From: Stenotrophomonas rhizophila
GTDB lineage: Bacteria; Pseudomonadota; Gammaproteobacteria; Xanthomonadales; Xanthomonadaceae
Assembly: GCF_000661955.1 (NCBI RefSeq)
Contig: NZ_CP007597.1
Coordinates: 2,832,984-2,896,983, forward strand
Length of the DNA: 64,000 nt
Direction of reading: 5' to 3'
Positions within the stretch are counted from its first letter, which is position 1; each line of letters opens with the position of its first letter. A program made the translations under genes and the position numbers. Of this stretch, positions 7,957 to 15,981 are shown one piece after another. The notes beneath the pieces were generated by a model. It was given only the letters and a program-made list of their open reading frames with translations. It ran no database searches and was not told the DNA's origin.

Positions 7957-8260
7957 GTAGTGCCGGCCGCTGGCCGGCCCGTCATGATCCTCGAACAACC
8001 ACGCGTAGTGCCGGCCGCTGGCCGGCTCGTCATGACCCTCGAACAACCACGCGTAGTGCCGGCCGCTGGCCGGCTCCCCCTGCCCCTCGAACAAACACGC
8101 GTAGTGCCGGCCGCTGGCCGGCTCGTCATGAACGCTGGGAGATTTGCGTGGAGCCGGCCAGCGGCCGGCACTACGGAATGCTGGGATCGCGTGGAGCCGG
8201 CCAGCGGCCGGCACTACCGAATGCTGGGATCGCCTGGAGCCGGCCAGCGGCCGGCACTAC
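7957..8260. repeat. SMAG/REP array: four direct copies at 48-bp period then three inverted copies at 43-bp period
   Basis: GTAGTGCCGGCC-gct-GGCCGGC elements start at 7957, 8005, 8053 and 8101, exactly 48 bp apart with related spacers (CGTCATGA..CTCGAACAA). Three copies in the opposite orientation follow at 8152-8174, 8195-8217 and 8238-8260, exactly 43 bp apart with a different spacer (GGAATGCTGGGATCGC). The array fills the gap between the tRNA terminator and the 3' end of the hydrolase lipoprotein gene. No gene is seen in it. Confidence 0.9.
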
Positions 8261-8289
8261 CGCATTGGCCTGCGACGCCTATCGCGCGA

Positions 8290-9435
8290 TCATCCGCGCG
8301 GCGCTTGCGCCTGCAGCTGCGCCATCACCAGCCGGTCGGCCTCATGCGGCATCTGCGGCGCGGCGCAGCGCGCGCCGGCAGGACCCTCCTGCGCAAGCCA
8401 GTCATCCACCACCCCACCCAGCAGATCCAGCCGCAACGGCAGCGTAATGTGGTCTTCGCCGCGCATTTCGATGTAATGCACGCGCGGGCTGGCCAAGGCC
8501 AGCCGTCGGCCTTGGTCCACCCGCACGTGCTGATCATCCTGCCCGTGCACCAGCAATACGCAGGCACGCGTGTCGGCCAGCGCGCCGGCCACGTCGACGC
8601 GATCCAGGTCCAGGTCCAGGCGCTGGCTGGCCGCGGCAATCACCGCGTCGATGTCCTGCCCGCCGTAGCGCCAGCGCCCGTAGGCGGCCATCGCCTGGGC
8701 CTTCCACGCGCTGGGCTGCAATGCCATCAGGTGCGGGATCATGCTGCGGATGGCATCGCCGGCGTTGGCAAAGGACTCCATCGCCACCACGCCGCTGACC
8801 CGGTCGCCCAGCTTGTCGGCGGCAAACACCGCCGTGGCCGCGCCGTAGGACACACCGAACAGGTACAGCGGCCCCACCACTTCGCCGCGCGCCTGCAGCG
8901 CATCGATCACGTCGATCACATCGTCCGACTCGAACGTGCCATAGCCCGACGGACCCGCACCGGAATGGCCATGGTTGCGCAGGTCGATGGTGACCACGCG
9001 GTAGCCGGCCTGGGCCAGTTGCAACGACCACGGCAGCATCGCATCGCCGTTCATCATCCAGCCGTGCAGCAGCACCACGGTGCCGCGCGGCGGCTGCGCG
9101 CGGAACGGCATAGGCAGCGCCAACGCAAGCCCGGTCTGCAGCGGCTCGCCGTTCTCGTGCTGCTGGGCCAGGTACTGGTAACGCAGCCCGTACTGGCCCG
9201 GGTCGAACGCCCGCCAGAAGATCGGCACGCCGGCCCGGCTGGTGACCCGGCCATGCCGGTTGGGCACACTGTCCACCGCTGCGGCAATGCCCGCGGTGTC
9301 CAGCAACGTGGACACGCCACCGGGCGCGACCAGCCGGTCGCTGAGCGAGGTCGAGGCAGCGGTGGAGGTGAGCGAGGAGCAGGCAGCCAGCCACAGGCCG
9401 GCCCCGGCCAGCAACAACAGCAGCAGGCGCTTCAT
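8290..9435 (-). CDS. Alpha/beta-hydrolase lipoprotein
   Basis: The predicted protein of about 381 residues begins MKRLLLLLLAGAGLWLAACSS, a lipoprotein signal with lipobox LAAC, so it is likely envelope-anchored. The hydrolase core shows VVLLHGWMMNG (oxyanion loop), IDLRNHGHSG, the nucleophile elbow FGVSYGAA, a late aspartate region LLVHGQDDQHV and a terminal GEDHITLPLR histidine. This completes a plausible Ser-Asp-His triad. An upstream in-frame ATG at 9507 would add 24 residues and destroy the signal peptide, so 9435 is chosen. Substrate is unknown. It is flanked by the REP array downstream and the LysR gene upstream on the same strand. Confidence 0.85.
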   Translation of the reverse strand: MKRLLLLLLAGAGLWLAACSSLTSTAASTSLSDRLVAPGGVSTLLDTAGIAAAVDSVPNRHGRVTSRAGVPIFWRAFDPGQYGLRYQYLAQQHENGEPLQTGLALALPMPFRAQPPRGTVVLLHGWMMNGDAMLPWSLQLAQAGYRVVTIDLRNHGHSGAGPSGYGTFESDDVIDVIDALQARGEVVGPLYLFGVSYGAATAVFAADKLGDRVSGVVAMESFANAGDAIRSMIPHLMALQPSAWKAQAMAAYGRWRYGGQDIDAVIAAASQRLDLDLDRVDVAGALADTRACVLLVHGQDDQHVRVDQGRRLALASPRVHYIEMRGEDHITLPLRLDLLGGVVDDWLAQEGPAGARCAAPQMPHEADRLVMAQLQAQAPRG

Positions 9436-9565
9436 GAGGGACACACGGGAAACCAGATTGAGCCCGGCAGGGTACCGACCGATGCCGAGGCGCTCTATCG
9501 CATCCACATGACCGTGCGATGACAGCGCAGCGGCGATTCAGCTTGACCGCACCGAGCCAGGCGCC

Positions 9566-10492
9566 CTATCCCAACCAGCTCTGCATCGTCGGCCACCAGC
9601 CGGCCATCACCACCGGACCCTGCATACGCGCCCGCCACCAGCGCAGCGCAGCCCCCTCCTCGCCCGGCCGCCAGGCCAGCCAGAAGGTCTCGTCGGGCTT
9701 GGGCTCTTCCACCTGCTTGATCACCAGCCGGCCCTGCTGCACCGCCTGCTGCACGTACGGCGCCGGCAGGAAGCCGAACCCCAGCCCGGCGCATTGCAGG
9801 CGGAACTTGCTGACCGTATCGGGCACCGTCACCGTCTCCTGCCCCATCAGCAGGCCCACCGTGCGCGGCAGCAACCGCCGCGCCGAATCGGCCACCGCGA
9901 TCGCACAGTGGGCCGCCAGCTGCTCGCGCCCCAACGGCCCGGGCGCCGCCGCCAGCGGATGCGAGGGCGACACCGCGAACACGAATTCCACCACGCCCAT
10001 CGGCTCCACCACGTAGCCGCCACCACTCGGCCCTTCGCCAGCCGCGCCCACCAGCAGGTCCGCGCGACGATCCAGCAGGGCCTCCCAGGTGCCCGACAGC
10101 GACTCGCTGATCAGCCGCACGCGGGTCTGTTCGGCCACCGCATTGAACGCGCGCACGTCCTCGGCCAACAGCGCCGGCTGGAACATCGAGTCCACCGCGA
10201 CGGTCAGCTCCGCTTCCCAGCCCGAGGCCACCCGGCGCACCCGCATCTCCAGCTCGCGCGCCGCACGCAGCAGGTGCCGCCCCTCTTCCAGCAGCGCCTG
10301 CCCGGCCTGGGTCAGCTGCGCGCGCGGGCCCACCCGGTCGAACAGCTGCACGCCCAGGTCCTGTTCCAGCTTGGACACCGTGTAGGAAATGGTCGACGGC
10401 ACCTTGTGCAGCGCCTTGCCGGCGGCCGCGAACGAGCCGCGGCGGTCGATGGCGTCCAGGATCTGCAGGGCATCCAGGCTGAGCTTGAGCAT
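9566..10492 (-). CDS. LysR-family transcriptional regulator
   Basis: The 308-residue protein has an N-terminal winged helix-turn-helix (residues about 1-62: LDALQILDAIDRRGSFAAAG and STISYTVSKLEQDLGVQLFD) followed by a periplasmic-binding-protein-like effector domain (about 90-300). It is divergently transcribed from the pirin gene with a 142-bp shared gap, the classic layout in which a LysR regulator controls its neighbour. The inducer is unknown. It resembles the E. coli YhaJ-type regulators that sit beside pirin-like yhaK. Confidence 0.92.
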   Translation of the reverse strand: MLKLSLDALQILDAIDRRGSFAAAGKALHKVPSTISYTVSKLEQDLGVQLFDRVGPRAQLTQAGQALLEEGRHLLRAARELEMRVRRVASGWEAELTVAVDSMFQPALLAEDVRAFNAVAEQTRVRLISESLSGTWEALLDRRADLLVGAAGEGPSGGGYVVEPMGVVEFVFAVSPSHPLAAAPGPLGREQLAAHCAIAVADSARRLLPRTVGLLMGQETVTVPDTVSKFRLQCAGLGFGFLPAPYVQQAVQQGRLVIKQVEEPKPDETFWLAWRPGEEGAALRWWRARMQGPVVMAGWWPTMQSWLG

Positions 10493-10634
10493 TCGAATTT
10501 TTCGATGATGGCTTGCGAAACTATCCGTTTTTCAAACCCCAGGCGCAAGCGGATACTGGCGCCAACAGGAAAGGGACGCGGCAAACGCCTCCCTGACCAC
10601 CATCGAAACCATCGAATACCCGAGGAGATCCACC

Positions 10635-11336
10635 ATGCTGCAGATCCGCAAGAGCACTACCCGTGGCAAGGCCGACCATGGCTGGCTGAACTCCATGCAC
10701 ACCTTCTCCTTCGCCAACTACTACGACCCGCGCTACACCAGCTTCGGCCCGCTGCGGGTGATCAACGAGGATCGTGTGCAGGGCGGCCAGGGCTTCGGCA
10801 CCCACAGCCACGCCAACATGGAGATCATCTCCTACGTCCTCGGCGGCGCACTGGAGCACAAGGACTCGATGGGCACCGGCTCGGTGCTGCGCTACGGCGA
10901 CGTGCAGCGCATGAGCGCCGGCAGCGGGGTCAGCCACAGCGAGTTCAACCATTCGGCCAACGAGACGGTGCACTTCCTGCAGATCTGGCTGTTCCCCGAC
11001 CAGGAGAACATCGCCCCGAGCTACCAGGAGACCCATTTCGCCCCCGAGGCCAAGCGCGGCCAGCTGCGCCTGATCGCCGCCAAGGATGGGCGTGACGGCG
11101 CCTTGCTGATCCACCAGGACGCCAACATCTACGCCACGATCCTGGACGGCAACGATCGCGTGCAGCTGCCACTGGCCCCGCGTCGCGGCGTCTATGTACA
11201 GGTGGCCCGGGGCCAGGTGCAGGTCAACGGCATCCCCCTGGACACCGGCGACGCGCTGCAGATCAGTGACGAGGCACAGGTGACGCTGGAAAACGCCACC
11301 GATGCCGAAGTGCTGGTGTTCGACCTGCCCCTGTAA
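10635..11336 (+). CDS. Pirin family protein (YhaK/quercetinase-like)
   Basis: The 233-residue bicupin begins IRKSTTRGKADHGWLNSMHT and contains FGTHSHANMEIISYVLGG, where the two histidines correspond to metal ligands in pirins. It continues with RMSAGSGVSHSEFNHS and a C-terminal cupin. Pirins of this type have been linked to redox sensing or quercetin 2,3-dioxygenase activity. The start has GAGGAG upstream in a good position. The divergent LysR gene is the likely regulator. A strong hairpin follows the stop. Confidence 0.92.
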   Translation: MLQIRKSTTRGKADHGWLNSMHTFSFANYYDPRYTSFGPLRVINEDRVQGGQGFGTHSHANMEIISYVLGGALEHKDSMGTGSVLRYGDVQRMSAGSGVSHSEFNHSANETVHFLQIWLFPDQENIAPSYQETHFAPEAKRGQLRLIAAKDGRDGALLIHQDANIYATILDGNDRVQLPLAPRRGVYVQVARGQVQVNGIPLDTGDALQISDEAQVTLENATDAEVLVFDLPL

Positions 11337-11351
11337 GCCGGTGCGATGCAC

Positions 11352-11384
11352 GCAGGCGGCCCCGACCCGATCGGGGTCGCCTGC
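11352..11384. terminator. Hairpin between convergent pirin and aldo/keto reductase genes
   Basis: GCAGGCG..CCCCGA pairs with TCGGGG..CGCCTGC around a five-base loop, a long GC-rich stem between two convergent stops. There is no T-run, so it may act as a transcription barrier or mRNA 3' end rather than a standard intrinsic terminator. Confidence 0.5.
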
Positions 11385-11390
11385 TGCGCG

Positions 11391-12539
11391 TCAGGCCGTG
11401 GGTACCGGCGCATCCGCGGCGATCAGCTGCTGCTGTTTCAGGTCGGCCCAGAACGCGGCCGGGATGGCGACCGACATCGAGGCCACGTTGGCCAGTACCT
11501 GTTCGGGCGTGCGCGCCCCGGGGATCACCGCCGACACCACCGCCGGCGCATCGGCGAACTGCAGCGCCGCGGTACGCAGGTCGACGCCGTGGCGGTCGCA
11601 GATGGCCTGCACCTTGGCGCGCTTGTCCGGCGCCCAGGCCGGCACTGTGCCGTCATACAGATACCGCTCGCGCCCGGCCAGATAGCCGGCCAGCAGCGGC
11701 GACCCCACCACCACCGACGCGCCGTGCGCGGCGATCTTCGGGAAGGTGTCGTGCAGGGCCTGGTCGTGGTCCAGCAGCGAGTACTGGCAGGCCAGCAGGA
11801 AGATGTCCGGGTCGGCCTCGGCGATCGCGCGCAGCGCAGGCTCGGGGCGGTTCACGCCGAATCCCCACGCCTTGATCAGCCCCTCTTCGCGCATGCGGGT
11901 CAACGCCGGCATCGCGCCCTTGGCCGCCTCGGCGAAGCGCTGCTCCCACGGCATGCCCAGGTCCTTCTCGTTGTCCGGGGACAGGTCGTGGATGAACACC
12001 ACGTCCAGCTGCGACACGCCAAGCCGGTTGAGGCTGTCCTCCACCGAGCGGCGGGTGCCATCGGCCGAATAGTCGTAGCGGTAGTGGAACGGTGACGGTT
12101 CCTGCCACATCGTTTTCTGAAGTGCGCCCGTCGTGGCCGTCAGCAGGCGGCCGACCTTGGTCGACAGCGTGTACTCGCGTGCCGGGTGGTTGTGCAGGTG
12201 ATGGCCGTAGCGGCGCTCGCTGAGGCCCAGCCCATACCAGGGCGAGGTATCGAAACAGCGCACGCCGGCCGCATATGCGGCTGCCAGCGTCGCCTCACTG
12301 ATGGCATCGGTGGTGGCCGCAAAGCCATTGCCGATCGCCACTCCGCCCAGCCCCAGCCGGGTGTGCGGCCGGTAGCGCCCCGCCTGCCCCGCCGCGTTGG
12401 TGGCCAGCGTGCGCGCACTGACCTGCCCGCGCGTGGGCAGCACGCTGCCCGGGCCGGCGGCCTGGGCAAGCAACGGGGACGCCGCCAATGCGGCAGTGCC
12501 GACAGCGGCGGCGGAAAGAAACTGGCGACGTGCGTTCAC
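11391..12539 (-). CDS. Tat-exported aldo/keto reductase
   Basis: The 382-residue protein starts at GTG 12539 with CAGGAG upstream. It opens with a twin-arginine leader (ARRQFLSAAAVGTAALAASP, ending near LAQAAG), implying export of a folded enzyme to the periplasm. The catalytic TIM barrel shows the aldo/keto reductase tetrad: Asp and Tyr in FDTSPWYGLGLSE, Lys in LSTKVGRLL and His in VVFIHDLS. It resembles D-threo-aldose/L-fucose dehydrogenases. Secretion of an NAD(P)H-type reductase is unusual and the cofactor source is unclear. It is adjacent to, and in the same direction as, the siderophore receptor upstream. Confidence 0.85.
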   Translation of the reverse strand: MNARRQFLSAAAVGTAALAASPLLAQAAGPGSVLPTRGQVSARTLATNAAGQAGRYRPHTRLGLGGVAIGNGFAATTDAISEATLAAAYAAGVRCFDTSPWYGLGLSERRYGHHLHNHPAREYTLSTKVGRLLTATTGALQKTMWQEPSPFHYRYDYSADGTRRSVEDSLNRLGVSQLDVVFIHDLSPDNEKDLGMPWEQRFAEAAKGAMPALTRMREEGLIKAWGFGVNRPEPALRAIAEADPDIFLLACQYSLLDHDQALHDTFPKIAAHGASVVVGSPLLAGYLAGRERYLYDGTVPAWAPDKRAKVQAICDRHGVDLRTAALQFADAPAVVSAVIPGARTPEQVLANVASMSVAIPAAFWADLKQQQLIAADAPVPTA

Positions 12540-12641
12540 GGCGACTCCTGCAGGGCGGACCAATACCCACCCTCGCATTCGCGCGGTGCACGCCATGCGT
12601 GGACGACGTCAACGTGACGGCAACGGCGGCCTGGACCGCCT

Positions 12642-12674
12642 GCAGTACCCCGGCGCACGGGCCGGGGTGCTGCG
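12642..12674 (-). terminator. GC-rich hairpin after the TonB-dependent receptor
   Basis: GCAGTACCCCGGC pairs with GGCCGGGGTGCTGC around a short loop, just beyond the receptor stop. No T-run is present on the minus strand, so termination is inferred from position only. Confidence 0.45.
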
Positions 12675-12679
12675 CAGGA

Positions 12680-14890
12680 TCAGAACTTGTAGTTCAGCGT
12701 CAGCCGCACATTGCGCGGTTCGCCCCAGGTGTAGGTGCTGTACCAGCTGAAGATCGTGTAGTAATGCTTGTCCAACAGGTTGTTGACGTTGAGCGTCGCC
12801 GACAGCTGGTCGTTGAACTCATACCGCGCCATCGCGTCCAGCAGCCAGTACGGCTCGGTGCGATGCACCAGGCTGGCACCGTTGGCCGGGTTGGTGATGG
12901 TGCCGAAGGTGCTGCCCTGCCAACGCGCACCGCCGCCCACGCTCCAGCCCTGCAGCGCGCCGCCCTGCAGGCGGTAGCTGGTGTGCAGGCTGAACTGGTC
13001 TTCCGGTTCCAGCGTGGAGACTTTGGTCGACTGCTGCCGCGCGATCTTGTGCGCGTAGCCGCCCTGGACCTGCCAGCCCGGCGCCACCTGGCCGGACATC
13101 TCCAGCTCGTAGCCCTTGGTGCGCACGCCCATCAGCCCGCGATAGGCGATGCCACCACTGGGGGTGCGGCCCCCGGTGGGTTCGGCGTAGTTGTCCTGGT
13201 CGAGCTGGAACACCGCCGCACTGGCGTTGAAGCGGCCCTCAAGGAACTCCGCCTTCAGCCCGGCCTCGTAGCTGCGCCCTTCCATCGGGTCGAGCGTCTT
13301 GCCCTGCTCGTCCTGGTTGCCCTGCGGCTTGAAGATGGTGCTGTAGCTGGCGAAGACCGAGAAGTTACGGTTGAGGTCGTAGACCACGCCGGCGTACGGC
13401 ACGATCACGCCGCTTTCGTCGGTGTCCGGCGACGTGTAGTTGGCGATGCGGCTGCCGACGATCAGCTTGAGCGGATCGGCCAGGTCGAAGCGGGCCACCA
13501 CGTACGCACCGCTCTCGCGGGTCACCTGGTTGTCGCCGTAGCCCCACTGCCAGTCCGGCTCGGGCACGTCACCGGTCCAGCTGTAATAGTCGGCCACGCT
13601 GCTGATGTAGCCGGGCTGCGGCGAGTAACCGTTGTTGACCCAGCGCTTGCGCGACACACTGCCGCCCACCACCAGTTCGTGCTGGCGACCGAACCAGTCG
13701 AACTTGCCGCTGACATACAGGTCGGCGGCGTTGCTGGTGGTCTTGCCGATGTACTGGCCCAGCCACATGCTCACGCCCTCCCCCGTCACCGGGTCCGGGT
13801 TGCCACCGGCGGCCGCGCCGAGCGAGGCGTCGTATCCGTTGACCTGGTGGTTGAGCTGCAGCTTGGCCACCCAGTCATTGCCGAAGGTGTGCTGGAGCGT
13901 GGCGAAGGCGGTGCGGCTGTACTGGCCCCAGCGGCTCCAGCGCGCCCCGTTGTTGAACGACCGCGGCATGTCGTTGAAGCTGCCGGTGCTGTCCAGCAGC
14001 GGAATGCCGCCCCAGCTGGAACCGCGCGGATCGCTGTCCTGGTAGTCGGCGCCGACGGTGAGCAGCGTGCTGTCGTCGAGATCGGCTTCCAGGATGCCGT
14101 AGAACACCTGGTTGCTGCGCTGGTAGTGGTCCACGTTGGAGTGCTTGTCCTGGTAGGCCCCGACCACGCGGCCCCGCACGCGCCCGCTTTCGGTCAGCGG
14201 CCCGCCCACGTCCACCTCGGCGCGGTAGCTGTCCCACGAGCCCACGCCCAGCGTGGCGCTGCCGGCCAGTTCGCGGGTCGGCTTCTTGCGCACCAGGTTG
14301 ATGGTCGCGCCCGGGTCGCCCATGCCGGTGAGCAAGCCGGTGGCGCCCTTGAGCACTTCCACGCGGTCGTAGATGGCCATGTCGCTGAGCGTGTTGCCGG
14401 CCGAGTACGCCGAATCGCGCGCCATCGGAATGCCGTCGTACTGGAAGTTCTGCACCGCAAAGCCGCGCGCGTAGTACTCGGTGCGCTCGCTGTCGTAGGT
14501 GACGATGCTGATGCCCGGGGTGACCTTCATGACATCGTCGATGCCATTGAGCGCGAAATCATTCATCTCCTGCCGGGTGATCACGCTGATCGACTGCGGC
14601 GTCTGCCGCGGGCTCAGTACCAGCCGGGTGGCGGTGGCGATGGTGCCGGGCGTGTACGAATCGCTGCCCTCGGTGACGGTACCCAGCTGGTTGGCGGTGA
14701 CCTGCACGGTCTGCAGGGTCTGCGCCGCGTCGTCCTTGGGCGGTGCCGGCGCGTCGTCGGCCTGTGCGGCCGTGGCAAACACGGCAAGGCCAAGGGCGCT
14801 GGCCAGTGCCAGGCTCAACGGGGACAACGACGGCGACGACGCAGCGCGACCGACGCGGGTGGGGACAACACGGAACGAAGCAACGGACAC
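12680..14890 (-). CDS. TonB-dependent siderophore receptor (FpvA/FhuE-like)
   Basis: The 736-residue outer-membrane receptor has a signal peptide (LALASALGLAVFATAAQADD). Next comes a TonB-box/plug region with TVQVTANQLG, the SPRQTPQSISVITRQ motif of siderophore receptors, RGFAVQNFQYDGIPM and VEVLKGATGLLTGMGDPGA. A 22-strand-type barrel follows and ends in the aromatic VRLTLNYKF. It should import a ferric siderophore, energised by TonB-ExbBD encoded elsewhere. It lacks the N-terminal signalling extension of FpvA, so surface signalling is not expected. I see no convincing Fur box in the 180 bp upstream. The SOS-type operator at 15071 lies in that same divergent gap. Confidence 0.93.
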   Translation of the reverse strand: MSVASFRVVPTRVGRAASSPSLSPLSLALASALGLAVFATAAQADDAPAPPKDDAAQTLQTVQVTANQLGTVTEGSDSYTPGTIATATRLVLSPRQTPQSISVITRQEMNDFALNGIDDVMKVTPGISIVTYDSERTEYYARGFAVQNFQYDGIPMARDSAYSAGNTLSDMAIYDRVEVLKGATGLLTGMGDPGATINLVRKKPTRELAGSATLGVGSWDSYRAEVDVGGPLTESGRVRGRVVGAYQDKHSNVDHYQRSNQVFYGILEADLDDSTLLTVGADYQDSDPRGSSWGGIPLLDSTGSFNDMPRSFNNGARWSRWGQYSRTAFATLQHTFGNDWVAKLQLNHQVNGYDASLGAAAGGNPDPVTGEGVSMWLGQYIGKTTSNAADLYVSGKFDWFGRQHELVVGGSVSRKRWVNNGYSPQPGYISSVADYYSWTGDVPEPDWQWGYGDNQVTRESGAYVVARFDLADPLKLIVGSRIANYTSPDTDESGVIVPYAGVVYDLNRNFSVFASYSTIFKPQGNQDEQGKTLDPMEGRSYEAGLKAEFLEGRFNASAAVFQLDQDNYAEPTGGRTPSGGIAYRGLMGVRTKGYELEMSGQVAPGWQVQGGYAHKIARQQSTKVSTLEPEDQFSLHTSYRLQGGALQGWSVGGGARWQGSTFGTITNPANGASLVHRTEPYWLLDAMARYEFNDQLSATLNVNNLLDKHYYTIFSWYSTYTWGEPRNVRLTLNYKF

Positions 14891-15070
14891 GGCAACGCCT
14901 CCAGCAAGGAAGGAAGTCCTCTGGCGGCGGCTGGAGGGAAAGGGGGTTTGAAGGCTGCAACGCCTTCAGTGCGGCGCGATTCTACTCCCGCAGCCGCGGG
15001 CTGTCGCGGTCCGCGATGACGCAGCCTGCCTTGGCAACCGCAGGCGCCGGGCCCGTAGGCGGGCGCGAAA

Positions 15071-15100
15071 TTAGCAAAACTACTAACTCACCGGTAGACT
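15071..15100 (+). promoter_or_regulatory. LexA-type operator overlapping a promoter
   Basis: TTAGCAAAACTACTA (15071-15085) fits TTAG-N6-TACTA, the LexA site described for Xanthomonas and Xylella. A promoter can be drawn through it: TTAGCA (15071-15076) as -35, an 18-bp spacer and TAGACT (15095-15100) as -10, each matching four of six consensus bases. LexA bound here would cover the -35 and spacer. The strict lexA operator in this window (22961-22979) has the same core. Confidence 0.65.
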
Positions 15101-15158
15101 GTGTGCCGGCATGCGTCACCGCAGCGCATGCACTCACAACGGCCCACGAGGCACGCAC

Positions 15159-15530
15159 ATGATCGATTTCTCCCCCGCCCAGCGCGGCGGCCTTCCGCCC
15201 TTGACCGGCACCCGCTGGCCGATCCGTTGCGGCCACGGCTTTTCCGCCGAGGAACTGGCGCAGCTGCGCGACGGCCTGTGGCCCCGCGCCAGCGACGATC
15301 GCTGGGCGGTGTGGCTGGACGGCACCACCCTGCGGTGCTGGCGCGCGCTGACCAGCGGCTGCATCTACGAAAGTGTGATTGTCATGGCCGACGATGGCAG
15401 CGGTACCGCCGTGGTCCTGGATGTGCTCGACGACCCGACGCAGTACCAGCGCGCCGGCACCGACAGCGGCGAACTGGAACGTTTTGAAGGCGTGGTGCGG
15501 TTGGCGCTGGCACAGGCACGCGCAGCCTGA
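15159..15530 (+). CDS. Small protein of unknown function, probably SOS-controlled
   Basis: The 123-residue predicted cytoplasmic protein starts at ATG 15159 with GAGG seven bases upstream; an upstream in-frame ATG at 15111 would start too close to the promoter. It has no signal peptide or membrane segment. The central stretch RWAVWLDGTTLRCWRALTSG, then CIYES, suggests a compact mixed alpha/beta domain. From memory it recalls small conserved domains with a W-x-V...L...R..TG-x-CIY pattern, but I cannot name the family. A LexA-type operator sits 74 bp upstream and nothing else controls it visibly. It may be a DNA-damage response gene. Confidence 0.75.
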   Translation: MIDFSPAQRGGLPPLTGTRWPIRCGHGFSAEELAQLRDGLWPRASDDRWAVWLDGTTLRCWRALTSGCIYESVIVMADDGSGTAVVLDVLDDPTQYQRAGTDSGELERFEGVVRLALAQARAA

Positions 15531-15603
15531 TCACCGGGCGGCGCTGCCGCCCCGCCCCTGCCACGGCGGGCCGGACCGATCCGGCCGCTGGGCGACGCCC
15601 GCG

Positions 15604-15981
15604 CTAGGCGATCAGGTCGCCCGGCACCGCCGGGGCATCCTGCAGCCCGGCCATGGCCTGTTGCAGTTCGCGCATCCGGAACGGCTTCTGCAGGCCATGT
15701 CGCGCCCGGAAGTTCGGCGGGATGGCGGTGCCGTCGTAGCCGGTGACGAACATGTACGGGATGCCGCGCGCTTCCAGCGCTTCGGCAATCGGGAACGACG
15801 GCGTGCCGCCGAGGTTCACGTCAAGCATGGCGCAGTCGATGCCACCCCCCTGCAGCGCCGCCAGTGCCGCATCGACATTGGGGGCCACCGCCGCCACTTC
15901 ATAACCAAGTTCAATCAGACAGTCTTCGACCATCATCGCCACCAGCGATTCGTCTTCGACCACCAGTACGCGCGCCTTCAT
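15604..15981 (-). CDS. Single-domain response regulator (FATGUY-like receiver)
   Basis: The 125-residue protein is one receiver domain with no output domain. The acidic pocket is VVEDE, the phosphoacceptor is Asp54 in CAMLDVNLGG, and the switch regions are FVTGYD and LQKPF. The FVTGY and KPF elements match the so-called FATGUY receivers that are usual partners of HWE/HisKA2 kinases. It starts inside the end of the kinase gene (ATGA overlap at 15978-15981), so the two are co-translated and very probably a phosphorelay pair. It must act on another protein, since it has no DNA-binding part. Confidence 0.92.
   Translation of the reverse strand: MKARVLVVEDESLVAMMVEDCLIELGYEVAAVAPNVDAALAALQGGGIDCAMLDVNLGGTPSFPIAEALEARGIPYMFVTGYDGTAIPPNFRARHGLQKPFRMRELQQAMAGLQDAPAVPGDLIA

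Noticed and set aside
7494..8260. tRNA-Arg cluster as a phage or island attachment site
   Set aside because: No integrase, no displaced tRNA 3' end repeat and no foreign-looking genes follow; the tRNA copies are complete and have a proper terminator.
12680..15100. Fur box upstream of the siderophore receptor
   Set aside because: I looked for a GATAATGATAATCATTATC-like site in the gap and did not see one; iron control is expected from the family but not shown here.
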